Shown here: positions 38,022 to 48,950 of the stretch, piece by piece
Layout of the letters: every line of letters begins with the position of its first letter
How positions within the stretch are numbered: the first letter of the stretch is position 1
Origin: Adiantum capillus-veneris
Taxonomy: Eukaryota > Streptophyta > Polypodiopsida > Polypodiales > Pteridaceae
Direction of reading: 5' to 3'
DNA length: 64,000 bases
Assembly (NCBI GenBank): GCA_014529385.2
Contig: CM043949.1
Coordinates: 113,833,477 to 113,897,476, forward strand
Notes under the pieces: generated by a model
What the model saw: the letters and a program-made list of their open reading frames with translations, nothing else
Told to the model about the DNA's origin: nothing
Database searches by the model: none
Translations under genes and position numbers: made by a program

Positions 38022-38072
<51 letters not shown>
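38022..38072. repeat. (TC)n microsatellite
   Basis: Uninterrupted CT tract followed by a C-rich segment. Confidence 0.95.
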
Positions 38073-38075
<3 letters not shown>

Positions 38076-38212
38076 CCCCCTTCCCCTACTCCCTCTAAGG
38101 CAATCAACTAAGGCAGTGACCAAGGCATAGTCTTTGACAACCCTGGGTTGGTTACAAAGTCTTTGCCAACACCGTTAACTGCGCTTGAAGGACAACCATT
38201 TTCTTGAAGTCA

Positions 38213-38300
38213 AAACTTCTTGGGAGGTCACCCACCTTAGTAGTATTTTGGCATGAGCTCGCTTAGCCATCAAGGTAACTAACCATTGAGCTAAACCTCT
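38213..38300 (-). repeat. 5S-rRNA-like relic (Pol III-type repeat)
   Basis: The minus strand reads CTAAGCGAGCTCATG, then TACTACTAAGG, then TGGGTGACCTCCCAAGAAGT. This follows the plant 5S rRNA internal control region (AAGCGTGCTTGGGC...TAGTACTAGG...TGGGTGACCTCCCGGGAAGT) in order and spacing with scattered changes. The upstream GGTTTAGCTCAATGGTTAG also resembles a tRNA A box. It is not a functional 5S gene. It could be a 5S-derived SINE or an LTR remnant of a Cassandra-type TRIM, a family known to carry 5S sequence; no matching terminal repeats were identified. Confidence 0.6.
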
Positions 38301-39085
38301 TTGTTGTGTATATCCCCCAAATACAGTGGGGTCAAGCTTGATTTTTTTGTCTACCTACGCTAAATTGTGTGTAGAATAAGCATATGAAGGAATATCTAAA
38401 ACTAGGTAAGTATACATATAGGTGAGTGTGTTATGGATGCATGCACTAGTAGTTAGGGGATATAATCCTTTGTTTTTTTGTAATTTTTTAATCACTAATT
38501 TCCCTGCACATTGTTATTATTCCTACCTAATTTCCCTCTTATTAATCACTTAAAAGTGGCATGTGCGCTAAGAAGTGTTCTTAGGTATATAGGATGCATA
38601 ATCCCTTGCACTAGGGTCATATCTTTACATCTTTTCCTATTTGGTCTTTCATATACTTCCTTATTTGCAATTAATATCTAAATGATTTTGATTGATTATA
38701 GTATTGATCACTTTTGCCTTTCCTGTGTATTGTTTAAAGATGGCTCCATTAAAGAGGAATGCACGAAGTTCCAAAGCAATGCCTAAAGCTCCAATAAACC
38801 CTCACCTTGCGATACAGGTGAACAAAGTTTTTAATGACCATTGTTAATCGTAGTCCATTGTAGCGCTTGCACCTATCTTGGTAAGTCAAATTTTCAATGT
38901 CACACTATTCATCCATAAGTTGACCTTAGTATAGGAAGCTTAGTATATCCCAAAAATAGCCAAGAATGTGATTTTCAGCATAATAGACAAGAATGTGATT
39001 TCATCATGATAGACAAGCATGCGTTCTCTAATTTAAATTGAAAGGGCTTTTTCAAGAAATTTTTTTCTGGCTTTAAGTAAAGTTG
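38301..39085. other. Unassigned sequence
   Basis: No gene recognised; AT-rich with small local repeats (AAGAATGTGATTTCA twice near 38960-39000). Confidence 0.4.
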
Positions 39086-39089
39086 TTTG

Positions 39090-39670
39090 ATCATGATTGA
39101 AAGAGATCCCCCAAGAAGGAAGTTATTGACTGGACGTCTTTTGCGAGATGGAACTTGCAGCTAGCAAGAGGATTCGATGGGTAGAGACCAAATACCTGTC
39201 ACTTATGCGAGCTCTCGGAAGAATTATAGAAAATTCTAGAAGAATCTAGAAGGTTTTGGAACATTCTAGAAACATTTAGAATCTAGAAATTTCTAGATAC
39301 ATCTAGAAGAATCTAAAAGGATCCAAAACATTTGAGAAGTTTCTAAAAGGTTTTAGAAGCATCTGGTAGATTCTAGAATTATCAAAAAGATTATAGAAGT
39401 AGCTAAAAGAACCTAGAAAGTTCTAGGAGCTTGAGGAAGAGCCTAGAAGGTCCTAAAAGAGCTAGAAGGTTCTTAACCTCCTTAGGCTTTATTATAAATA
39501 GAGGTCTGGGCTACAAGCCCCTCAGTCTTGCCAACACCAGTTTGTGAGGCTCCTGCGAGGTAAGACCTCTTTTAATTCTTGCCTTGTGCTGGAGTCTTGT
39601 TCTAGTAATCAAAGCTTGTTTTGTACTCTAGTATTGTAATGTGAGTGTTGTAATAAAGTTCTCTTAATCA
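39090..39670 (+). mobile_element. Solo-LTR-like segment with promoter and poly(A) signal
   Basis: A plus-strand promoter arrangement: a repeat array (39218-39480), TATAAATA at 39493-39500, a GC-richer leader, then AATAAA at 39652-39657 and an end near TCTTAATCA. This enhancer-TATA-R-poly(A) order is typical of an LTR. No second copy or internal region was found nearby, and the left boundary is uncertain. Confidence 0.45.
39218..39480 (+). promoter_or_regulatory. Heat-shock-element-like array upstream of TATA box
   Basis: About 260 bp made of degenerate TTCTAGAA-type units. It contains two exact GAAnnTTCnnGAA elements (39229-39241 and 39259-39271), a near match at 39286-39298 and further GAAnnTTC pairs (for example 39336-39343). 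Such inverted GAA triplets are what heat-shock factors bind, and some plant retrotransposons carry functional ones. Function here is inferred from motif and position only. Confidence 0.6.
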
Positions 39671-39675
39671 AATAT

Positions 39676-39880
39676 TGTTGGAAATGGGTTGCAAGGAAAC
39701 ACACAGAGCTTGGAGAAGATGAAGAAGCTCAAGGCACACAACAAAGAGTGTATCTCTTATTGCACAATGGAACGATAAGTTAGCCCTAGAGTGGTGGGCG
39801 TATATACAATGCACGGGAGAAAAAACCTCCTAATGAGGGAATAAACGCCCCGACGGTCCTAAGTGTGTTCACACACATCA
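39676..39880 (-). repeat. 3' LTR of copia-type element
   Basis: About 205 bp, similar throughout to 47157-47360 with scattered substitutions. Confidence 0.75.
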
Positions 39881-39959
39881 TTACTATGTATGGTAAGAAA
39901 TCCCCCTTGGGAGTGACGCGGTGAACGAGAGTTGGCACATAGTGTATAGGAAAGTGTCA

Positions 39960-41226
39960 TGCCCTAAGGACATGATCAATCCACAAAGGGGAGTTGGCCC
40001 AAAGTTTTGTGGAAAGCTTCGAACTTCTCATGAGACAATGCCTTTCTGAAAAGAATTGGAAGGTTGTCGTGTGTCTGCACATAAGCCAAGTTGATCTCTC
40101 CTGCTGAGAGTCTCTCTCTATCATAGTGGTAATGCACATCAATGTGATTTGTGTGAGCATGAAACATTGGGATCCTTGTAACTGCCAATGTGCGTTTGAC
40201 TATCAGTGTAGATGATGTTGGTACTGTCATGTCCAACACCCAAATCAACCATAAGGCGTCTGAGCCATACACACTCAACCGTAGCTGTGAAGATTGCCCT
40301 ATACTTGGACTCACAACTGGAAGTGGCCACAATAGGTTGCTTCTTGCTCAACCATGATATGCATGAACTGCCAAGAATGAAACAAAACCACTTGTGGACA
40401 CTCGTGTGTCATAACAACTAACCCAATCTGAGTTCAAAAAATCATGTAAATTTGGTGGCAATGATCCCCCCTTGGGATGAAACAACACAAGATGTAAAGT
40501 GCCACTCAAGTAGCAAAATATTCTCTTGACAGCCTGCCAATGTTTAGACCTTGGGCTATGCATAAATTTGCTAACCTGTGAGATTGCAAAATGAATATCC
40601 AATCTCGTATTGCATACATAAATAAGGTATCCAACAACAGTCTCATAAAGAGTGACAACGACAGGATCACCGGCATCATGAAGAACCAATTCCAAACTTG
40701 TTTCCATGGGAGTAGCAATAGGATTGTAGCCCTCAAGTCCAAACTTACATAGTAATGATTCTATGTAGCTTGTTTGACACAAGGCAATACCGATATCACA
40801 CTGCTTAAACTGTATGCCCAAGTAATGATGCAATAGCCCCAAGTCTTTAATCTTGAAATTAGAATTCAAATCAGCCTTAAATTTAGCAATATGTGTCTCA
40901 TTCAGGCCAACAATAAGCAAATCATCCACACATAGAACAACAATGAAAGTACATCACCCTCATGCTTTACATACAAAGTGATTTCTGTTGGACTGTTACA
41001 AAAGACTCATTTAACCAAACGAGTGTTAGATTTATCATACCAAGCACAAGGAGACTACTTCAACCCATACAAAGTTTTCTTACATTTGCACACTTCATGT
41101 TCATGTCCTTTCTTGACAATACCGCGAGGCTGCATTACATAAACTTCCTCAAATATGTCACCATTCAAGAAAGTAGTAACAAATGTTTGATTGATGTACA
41201 TCCCATCCAAAATGCTCTACCAATTG
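39960..41226 (-). pseudogene. Ty1/copia reverse transcriptase and RNase H relic
   Basis: Minus-strand translation runs FGWDVHQ, then TTFLNGDIFEEVYVMQPRGI and KKTLYGLK (RT palm, 41.2-41.05 kb), MDDLLIVG (the YVDD region, 40.93 kb), FKIKDLGLLHHYLGIQ, and YIESLLCKFGL to LIYVCNTRLDIHFAISQVSK. RNase H appears as SKKQPIVATSSCESKYRA (40.34 kb) and, after a frame change, HIDVHYHYDRERLSAG and NLPILFRKALSHEKFE. Several stops and at least two frame slips show it is inactive. Its 5' edge is cut by the LTR of the inverted element that starts at 41.23 kb. Confidence 0.85.
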
Positions 41227-41909
41227 TGAGATAGAGGGACTGGAGCATGCTCATCACCACCCAGCCATGCCCTGTATAGGCCCTTGGCCTGCTAAACATA
41301 GGGACCCCCTTGACTGCATGTCCGTCCTGGCCCTTGGCCGTGCCCAGTCCTATCCTTGTCATGACATTACTCCCCCCTTGGAGAAGCGTTTTCATCCTCA
41401 AAAACAAGAGTGGTAATACACTAATGTTTTCCACAGTGGCATCCTTCATGGATCGAGTTGTTTGCTTGATCGGAACACGGTTTAGTAAGAGGTTCAATGA
41501 GACCAAGATTGACATCTTGATTTTCCTCATTGTTGTCCGTTTGCAACCGTCATGTGTTACCAACTCCTATCCAATGTAGTGTGTAGACTCCATTTAGAAC
41601 GCATACGAGCATGCTAAATGAGTTATCACAACAAAGATGTACCCAAAAGAGTACCCGTTTTCACTTTTTATTAAAGTAACTGGCTGACGTAACTTATTAG
41701 CAAAATATAAGTCCTTGACTTGTTCTCAATTTTCATCAGTACACAACCCCACCATAACTAGTGCTCAAGGTTGAGGACTTGACTGAAACATGAAGGGACT
41801 AAACTGAGTCACAAACATGCTTTACCTTATTGTAAGCAAACTCCAATTAGAGCGATACATTCTTGCTAATTGGATTTCTTGGTGCTAATGTACATGCTTT
41901 GCATATCCT

Positions 41910-42164
41910 TTAGCACAAGATTACACTTGTAATTTTCCTATCCTCTTTAGATAACTGACTATACTGAGGTGTGTTTCCCCACGGTTTACAAATAGTCTGC
42001 CAAAATGACTGGTAAACGGGGATCACAATGTCGTACAATATTGGAGAGGAATCAACAATGACATGCATAACCAGTTTGGTTAACTTGAAAGATCCACAAG
42101 CACCCAAACTGAGCCATACCTCTATTGGTGATTGGTACAAACAATGAAACCGTTTTATTAACAA
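41910..42164 (-). pseudogene. Conserved unidentified coding-like relic (sister of 5.8-6.0 kb)
   Basis: An open minus-strand frame of 84 residues with LGACGSFKLTK, VDSSPILYDIV, NTPQYSQLSKED and VILC. The same motifs occur, with stops, at 5760-6030 on the plus strand. The family is unknown to me. Confidence 0.35.
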
Positions 42165-42432
42165 CTCATAGCCTTGCTATATGCATGAACAACCATCCGT
42201 TAATATTGTTCAGCCGCACTTGTAACCTTAACAAGTCGTTCCGCGTATCCAAAAATTTATGGCCACTGAAATTGTTCCTAATACGACGTGCTGAAAATGG
42301 TCTAGAAAACGGATTTGATCAACACCTAGGGACATCGTCGCACCACATTATTGAAGTAGCGACGCCAGTGTCAATCCCAGAGACTCATACTCTCCACATG
42401 TGGAATATGTCTCAACTAAGGATGTCTTTTTT

Positions 42433-42788
42433 TTCTAAAAAAGTCATCCTCCAAGTATGAGATGTACTAATGTCTGGAGGTAACAGCAAACACAGTGCGA
42501 CATGTGTGAGAGGGACCCTCAAGAATCTTGCTCCACACTGGATAAACCGAACTCCTTGAGTTCCTAGACCATGTTGTATCCCATGTGACAACATGTGCCA
42601 AATTAAAACCTTCTAAAAAAGTCATCCTCCAAGTATGAGATGTACTAATGTCTGGAGGTAACAGCAAACACAGTGGGACATGTGTGAGAGGGACCCTCAA
42701 GAATCTTGCTCCACACTGGATAAACCGAACTCCTTGAGTTCCTAGACCATGTTGTATCCCATGTGACAACATGTGCCAAATTAAAACC
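42433..42788. repeat. 178-bp tandem duplication, nearly identical
   Basis: Copies 42433-42610 and 42611-42788 differ at very few positions (for example C/G at 42498 and 42676). Equal ORFs appear in both copies. The duplication is recent and is absent from the sister element. Confidence 0.95.
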
Positions 42789-44165
42789 TACAAGTGGGTG
42801 AATACCTGCGTAATGCAAAAACTTATTTTGGACACTACAGCCCAAATTTCTTGGATCTTACATGACCTTGTCATCTCGCTGAAGAGCAAAAATGGATGAA
42901 AACATAGAAGTTTATGCATCCTACTTGGAAAGGAAACAAAAACATAGAAACAAAACCAAATCAGATGCGTGCCTAGAGGTTGAACAGATTGCTCACTTAT
43001 TCATAGTGAAAGGCACCTGCCCAAATTTCCCGCCTCCAAAGACCTGAAAACACTAATTGAAAATTAGTGAAATGCAAGTAGTATTGCACATGTAACCTTG
43101 GGTGTTGCTGTTGCAATCCAAACCCCTCGGTTAAAATCGACATTGTCAGACCACTTAGTTAAACTTTGCAGGAAAACTGCTCAACTAGCAGCCGACCCTT
43201 GGCCTGTGTCTGTGACCCCCCTTGGGTTTGCTCTTATGACGTCGGAAGCTTTAAATTGTCCAATACCCCTTGGCAGTTGATGGACTTCTTTCCTTGAAAG
43301 TGCAAGTATGATGGTTCTAAGAATTGACCATCAACACTAAATAAGTGATTTAGTAATCACGAGCAGGGTCTTTCCCCAAAACTGTACTCATATAGACACT
43401 CTTAGTGCTATAGATAAAATAAAACATCCACTGAAGTTGGAATCGTATTCACAACTAGATCTTTTCCGACCCAAAAATCCATAATCTTGGGTTTTTGTGA
43501 ACAATCCTGTTGTCTGAATTGCTTGCTTCATCTATACACATTGGTAGAGAGAAGCATTGATGAGTTTGAGACTTTCAAAAACTCAACTTGATCTTCACAC
43601 TCAGAGTTTGTAGTGCTAAATAACACCCCAAAGATAAGTAATGGCAAGACGCTTGCTTGTCCGTTAAAACGAATGGGCACTCAATTGGATAGAATTGTTC
43701 AATCTTGAAAGAAATCACTTATGGATTACAAATTGATGGCTCTTAGCCATTCCAAAATAGGTGGCAATAGATAGCTCTTAGCCCTTCCTGTTCCGTATTG
43801 ACATAGAAAGATTTCAATAAAATCATGCCTAGTTTCACCTTTCCCACATAGAAGTTAGGAAGAGAGAGAGAGAGAATTCTGGGTTGAGGAAAACTCCTTA
43901 TTCAAATGTGTTGTATGCCCCTTGCATATGATCCAATGCATACCATATATGTCTTAGCTTATCCTATAAGAGTACAACAGTGTACTTGTACCACGCTCTT
44001 GGAGAGAGAGGTACCATAAGTCACATCTTGACCCACTTACCTTGTATGTGATCGTACTATATCAGGGTGCATATGTATGGCACTTTGCATGTGAATAAAC
44101 ATAAACACAAAATGTTTTAAAATATCAATAACTGAGCTTGTCCTTGACAGAGTAGCTAGGGCTAT

Positions 44166-44853
44166 AGCGAAAGTGTATACAATGATGGAGTGTCATACGT
44201 CATCGTACTAGTACGCCATGCATACATATAAAAAATAGAATAATAAGCTCTTGGATTCAATGAAAGTCTCAACCATGTGAGCCCCTGGTATACGTGCCTT
44301 GCACGATTACACTGGCATGGATACATCACAGTGAAACCCCAACACACTACACAGTTAGAGCTCGACTTTGGCTATGGCTTTCATAATTATAGCGCTGCCC
44401 AACCTACTCGCCTTACGGTCCTACTGGCTTCCATAATTATAACGCTGGGCTTATATCCATCTGTGGCTTATGCCTGGGCAACAACCCCACCCTGCTCGCC
44501 CTGCAGTTCAACCTCAGCTCCACACAAACCCCATTACACCTCCTCTGTAAACGCTTAACCCTCATCAACGCTTACAATCTCCCTCTTGCTATGCTTGCTT
44601 CACCTACATCAATTGCCTAACGCACATGCTCTCTCTCCCTCATGAGCTAGATGCACAACAGAGCTTTCCTCATCGCTTTTGTTTCAAGCTTTTAAGGTAT
44701 CCTTCAAACCTTTTTTTGAAAGCTCACCACCCCTACCAATGAAGAGCAAACCCCCACCTTCTGCTCTACCTCCTTACCTTCACCCTACTCACGCTGCGCA
44801 ATTCTGCAATCGTTCTTAACCTTGGCAACTAGCCCCAACACTGTCACGCAAAA
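44166..44853. other. Unassigned sequence
   Basis: No gene recognised. Two short repeats of TTCATAATTATAGCGCTG (near 44381 and, with changes, 44430) are visible. Confidence 0.4.
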
Positions 44854-46450
44854 ATGCTGCACAAATTATTTCTTTCTTTTCTTTCCCCCTTCCCCATCAA
44901 CCCTCGAGACCTCCACATTCGGACACCCTACATTTGGACACCCTATAAACTTTGGGTTACCCTCTCTATTGCAATAAATACCAACATCCCGGCTCCACCA
45001 AAATCACAAGCCAACCTCGCGTCGGATCCCTCTTTCTCGGTGGCTATTGGCCCTTCACTCCCTGGGTTCATTTTGGCTGCCGCATATGCAAGAGCGGAGA
45101 CTTTGGCTTCTCACCTGACCACCCCGACTCCAATTTTGATAAATAAGGAGGACGCTACAACCAACCCTTATGAGAACATCACGGAAGAATTGGAGTAACT
45201 TTTGGAGGATCCTTTGATTTCTCTTCGGTGCTCGCAAAAGGAAGCCGGGAACTAAATCATAATGAAAGCACCCCTTGTTTGCTTATGACCAATCCACTCC
45301 AAGCCGTCAAGCTTTCAACCCTTCAACATGGTGGCCTACCCTCGACCGACTCCTATACCAATGAAGAAGTTCTTCCACATCTTAAGCCTCGGGACTTTGA
45401 GGTGATTATTTCCAACTCTTTTCTGAAATATAAGAAGATTCATGGTAAAATTGGTAAAGCTAAGAGCTTCCTTAACCACCTGAAAGACCTCCTTAGCAAT
45501 CAAAGAGCACCCAATAGCTTATGTATGAAGCCACCCAAACTATCCCTAGAGGATACACAAGCTCAAGCCCTTCTCAATGCTAATTTTACCTTCCTTACAA
45601 TAAGATTTCAACTAGATTGCACAAAAGCACTTGTACAAGCACAAACCATTCTCATTAATAATCTACAAACCTACCTCGACCGTTATCATGCTTTAGTAGA
45701 AGAACGGCTCAATGATCTCCTTCTTAAGCTCCTCCAAGTTTCTATCCCCTTAGTCTCCAAGCATGCTTGGGGCCTCAAGCTACAACAATGGAAAAATGCA
45801 TCCCTCCAAAAGTTTCCTCTTGGATATTCAAACCCATGTTGTAAATGCACACCTTGCCACCACAAAAGAGGATGCAGCTAAACTTGCCCGCAAGAAGACC
45901 ATTAACAACATTGAAGAAGAATTGCTCTCACTCCCCAAGGAGCAAACCATCAAAGAACTTGTTGAACAAGTTGTCACCGAAAAATTCCATTCATTACCCC
46001 CCAAGTCTTAGGCCTCCCCTCCCCCCTCCCCACCTAAGCCGCTCTCGCCGGCCCCCAAAAAATCCACCCACCCATATTCTAAAAACCCCTTTCTACCTCC
46101 AAGAACATTCCTCCCCCCCCTTTACACACTGCCACCCCCGTCCCCAACCCTCCTATGTAACCTCCAATAAACGGCCTCTTCAACCATCCTCCAAACCCGC
46201 CCTTGAAAAACCATTCCCCTTATCTAAAAAACCTAAATTTTCTCCTTCCCCCAACACCCCTGTCTATCCTATGTACCCTCTTAAAACCCTCAATCCTACA
46301 CCCATCTCCCTTGGTTCCTCGTCTTCTTTTCCACCACAAAAAATCATCAACCACCCTTACCCGCACCCACACAATAAGGATCACTCCCGTAATGCTACCA
46401 CCTACCACAAGGCAAACCACTCGGGAAAAGACAAAGGGAGGAGGGATTAG
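44854..46450 (+). pseudogene. Unidentified gag-like ORF cluster (possible retroelement ORF1)
   Basis: Three overlapping plus-strand open stretches: 44854-45198 (ATG start, 114 residues), an open frame 45174-45881, and 45763-46011 in the first frame again. The middle one has helical, Leu-rich sequence (FLNHLKDLLSNQRAPN, ALVQAQTILINNLQTYLDRY). A frame change near 45.81 kb links it to a charged segment (EDAAKLARKKTINNIEEELL, KELVEQVVTEKFHSLPP), followed by a Pro/His/Lys-rich tail. The layout suggests a coiled-coil structural protein disrupted by frameshifts. It runs in the same direction as the Penelope-like block that follows. I do not recognise the family with certainty. Confidence 0.4.
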
Positions 46451-46589
46451 GGTTTAGCCACCCATACACTTGGGTACACCTCTACTTTTCTGCACCCCCC
46501 CTCCTCCCATATATATGGATCTCAAAAACCACTCCCGAGCCCCCATTTCACGAAGGAAGAACAAGAAGAAAGGTGTGGCTTCGACTCAC

Positions 46590-46980
46590 TAATCCACAAA
46601 GCTACAAACTCATGCTCTTTGGCAAATACCAAGTCTCAACTTTGGAACACAATATCTCTAACTTTAAAATCCACAATTTGGCACCTTGAGCTCTCTCTCT
46701 CTCTCTCAAAGGGGATGCTTGGCCTTAAGCTTAGCCTTAAGCTTAAAATACATCCCTCCCCCTCTAAACCCTTCCCCTCTCTTACTCCTCAACTCACACT
46801 ACAATTTATCAAGAAATCTCAACCTCAAGTTTTTTTTCAAAAACCTAAAACCTTTCTCCCCCTCCCCTTTAGGAAACCAACCCCCTTTGGAAACCACCTC
46901 TTTTAAATCCCAACCTTAACCAAATTTTGCCCTCTAACCGGCATAGCTTTAACTTCATTTTGAATGCTTGCAATTTTCCC
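46590..46980 (+). pseudogene. Possible Penelope-like element N-terminal relic
   Basis: Across plus-strand frames the translation gives TLEHNISNFKIHNLAP, then LSLSQRG..., ALSLKYIPPPLNPS, and LSRNLNLKFFFKNLKP with FKSQP after it. The order recalls the conserved region before the reverse transcriptase of Penelope-like elements (NLSS..LS..E..LL.KGL.FIP.P, then R.LRLK..F and a K-S-P stretch). Frames change at the CT-rich tract. No RT or GIY-YIG domain follows; the copia primer site and LTR lie directly downstream. The call is from remembered motif order, not a search. Confidence 0.35.
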
Positions 46981-47143
46981 TTCTCAAAGCGACCCCGTTT
47001 TGCCAAATGAAAATTTTGAGCACACCTAGCTCCACGAGCATTCCCAAAGTATTAGCCAACATGTTGATGATCACCAAACCTCACCCAAATTTGAGAAAGT
47101 GAGCAGGCATGGCTAGCGACCATGCTCGGGAGAACACAACCTA

Positions 47144-47155
47144 CTCTAATACCAA
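47144..47155 (-). other. Primer-binding site of copia-type element
   Basis: Minus sense reads TTGGTATTAGAG, a one-mismatch match to the initiator tRNA-Met primer site, at the inner edge of the right LTR. Confidence 0.6.
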
Positions 47156-47156
47156 T

Positions 47157-47360
47157 TGTTGGAATTGGGTTGCAAGGAAACACACACACCTTGGAGAAGA
47201 TGAAGAAGATCAAGGCACACAATAGATAGTGTATTGCTTAGTGCACAATGGAAAGATAAGTTAGCCCTAGAGTGATGGGCGTATATATAATGCATGGGGG
47301 AAAAACCTCCCAGAGAGTGAAAGGATGCCCCAACAGTTCTAAGTGTGTTCACACACATCA
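47157..47360 (-). repeat. 5' LTR of copia-type element
   Basis: About 204 bp matching 39676-39880; starts TGTTGG and ends ACATCA in plus sense. Confidence 0.75.
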
Positions 47361-47969
47361 CTACCACATATGCATGATAACAAAATTGTGATCAAGTTTC
47401 AAGCTCTTGTATATTGTGAGCATCTCCTCTCGCTCTCTTATAGCTCGAGACATGCTCATAATCGTTTGGCAAGAATCCACTTCTTAATCTTGTCGAGACG
47501 TGGAGTGTGTATTGGAAGATTAGTGTCCACCATGCAAAACTTACAGCAACAAATTTAAGATCTACATGCACGTTGGGAAGTTGAGCAACTACACTTGTTA
47601 AGTCCAATGGTGCAAGACCTTCAACGCCAAGTCCAAGAACTATGTAAAACCAATACATGCCAAAATCCACCCATGATTTCAACTAGTCTAGTGGGACAAG
47701 CAAAGCAACCACACTTGCTAAGTCCATTGGTGCAAGAACTTTAACTCCAAATCCAAGACCTACGTGAAGCCAATATGTGCAAAAATCTACCCATGGTTTA
47801 GCTAGTCCACCACAACAAAGGTGAGAGCCCAAGGTCAACCTATCTAAGAATTTTGATGGGATAAGATCAAAGTTTAGAGTCTCTTTTCAACAAGTGAGAC
47901 TATGTATATGCATGCAACCAGAGCGGTACCTAGATGGTGCTTCTCAAGTTAGTCTCATCAACACTCTTC

Positions 47970-48950
47970 TCTTAGCATGCTTTGGAGAAGTACTTTTCAA
48001 AACCAAACTTCGTAAGCTATGACAAGGCAGTAGCCTTACTTCAATCACTTGAGTGGGAAAGACAGAGCTTTTCTTTGAGATTATCTACCGCTATCATGGG
48101 CTTCCAGATCACATCATTTCAAATGGAGGACCACAATTCATATCAAGATTTTGGAGAGGATTGTTCAAGTATCCAAGAGTAAAGATTAACCTCTCTTTAG
48201 CTAATCATCCACAGATTGATGGTGGACAAACAAAGAGGGTGAATCAAGTTCTAGAGCAGTATCTCTGATGCACAATCAACTACCATCAAGACAATAGGGT
48301 AGAATTGCTAGCCTTGGTTGATTTTTCCCACAACAACACTATTCATTTTTCTATTTGCCATACCCCATTCTTTGCCAATTATGGTCAACACCCAAGGATG
48401 GATGTTTACATGAATCATCAAGTGAAGAATCCAACTACCACAGATTTAGCTACACATCTACATAGCATTCATAGAAATTGACAATGAATATAAAAAAAGC
48501 TCAAAAAAGTCATAAAAGTAGTGCAGAGGAATGCCAAATGCTACATCCACCATACGAGAGTGGGGATCGAGTATGGCTTCTCCACCATGATCTACGTTCA
48601 ATCGCCCTTCCCAAAAGCTGGACTATCAAAGACTTGGACCATTCAATATAATTAGTCAATCACATACCATCTCTAGTTACAACATTCTATGAAGATTCAT
48701 CTAGTCTTCCATGTTTCTCTTTTAGAGCTTTGTTATTAGTGCCATATTCCTGGAAGATGCTCACAACCACCACTGCCCATAGAGATCGATGGTCTGAAAG
48801 AAATATGAAGTTGAGCAATCCGTGACTTTAGAATCTCTTGCGAAAGACTTTAGTACGTTGTACATTGGAAAGATTATGATACAAGTAAATGAACATGGAG
48901 CCTCCATCGCGCACCGACCAAAGTTTGTGAGTTTCATCAATCATATCTAT
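47970..48950 (+). pseudogene. Ty3/gypsy integrase to C-terminus relic
   Basis: Plus-strand translation: FFEIIYRYHGLPDHIISNG, GPQFISRFWRGLF, LANHPQIDGGQTKRVNQVLE, then after stops THFSICHTPFFANYGQHPRM-like and finally a KDYD...W.WEPPS stretch. These are the integrase core second half and chromodomain-side end of a gypsy pol. The catalytic SDRGPQF motif reads SNGGPQF, and several stops break it. It belongs to a family different from the 26-37 kb element. Confidence 0.75.

Larger units (their letters stand above)
41227..44165 (-). mobile_element. Inverted, diverged relative of the 1.6-6.7 kb LTR element
   Basis: In reverse complement, 41366-44165 follows 4.1-6.54 kb segment by segment: the pol-tail codons and polypurine tract (41.37-41.42 kb), the VDSS...LYD relic (41.9-42.16 kb), the stretch around 43.3 kb, and the GA remnant at 43.86 kb. 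The 3' LTR (41227-41366, TGTCATGACAAGG in element sense) differs clearly from those at 1.6 and 6.5 kb, so it belongs to a sister family. Homology stops at about 44.17 kb, within the interior, so the 5' half is missing. It interrupts the copia RT. Confidence 0.7.
39676..47360 (-). mobile_element. Composite copia-type LTR element block
   Basis: Two ~205-bp repeats (39676-39880 and 47157-47360), beginning TGTTGGAA and ending ACACACATCA in plus sense, enclose copia RT/RNase H relics on the minus strand. A primer-site match lies just inside the right repeat (47144-47155), so the right copy is the 5' LTR. Between them lie the inverted relative of the 1.6-6.7 kb element (41.23-44.17 kb) and a plus-strand coding-like block (44.85-46.98 kb). 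The copia gag and integrase are not recognisable. The flanking five bases (AATAT and CTACC) do not match. Confidence 0.6.

Noticed and set aside
38213-38300. Functional 5S rRNA or tRNA gene
   Set aside because: Too many changes and no complete 5S or cloverleaf structure; kept only as a derived repeat.
46220-46420. Minus-strand Val/Arg-rich ORF
   Set aside because: Antisense to a C-rich coding-like tail; no motif.
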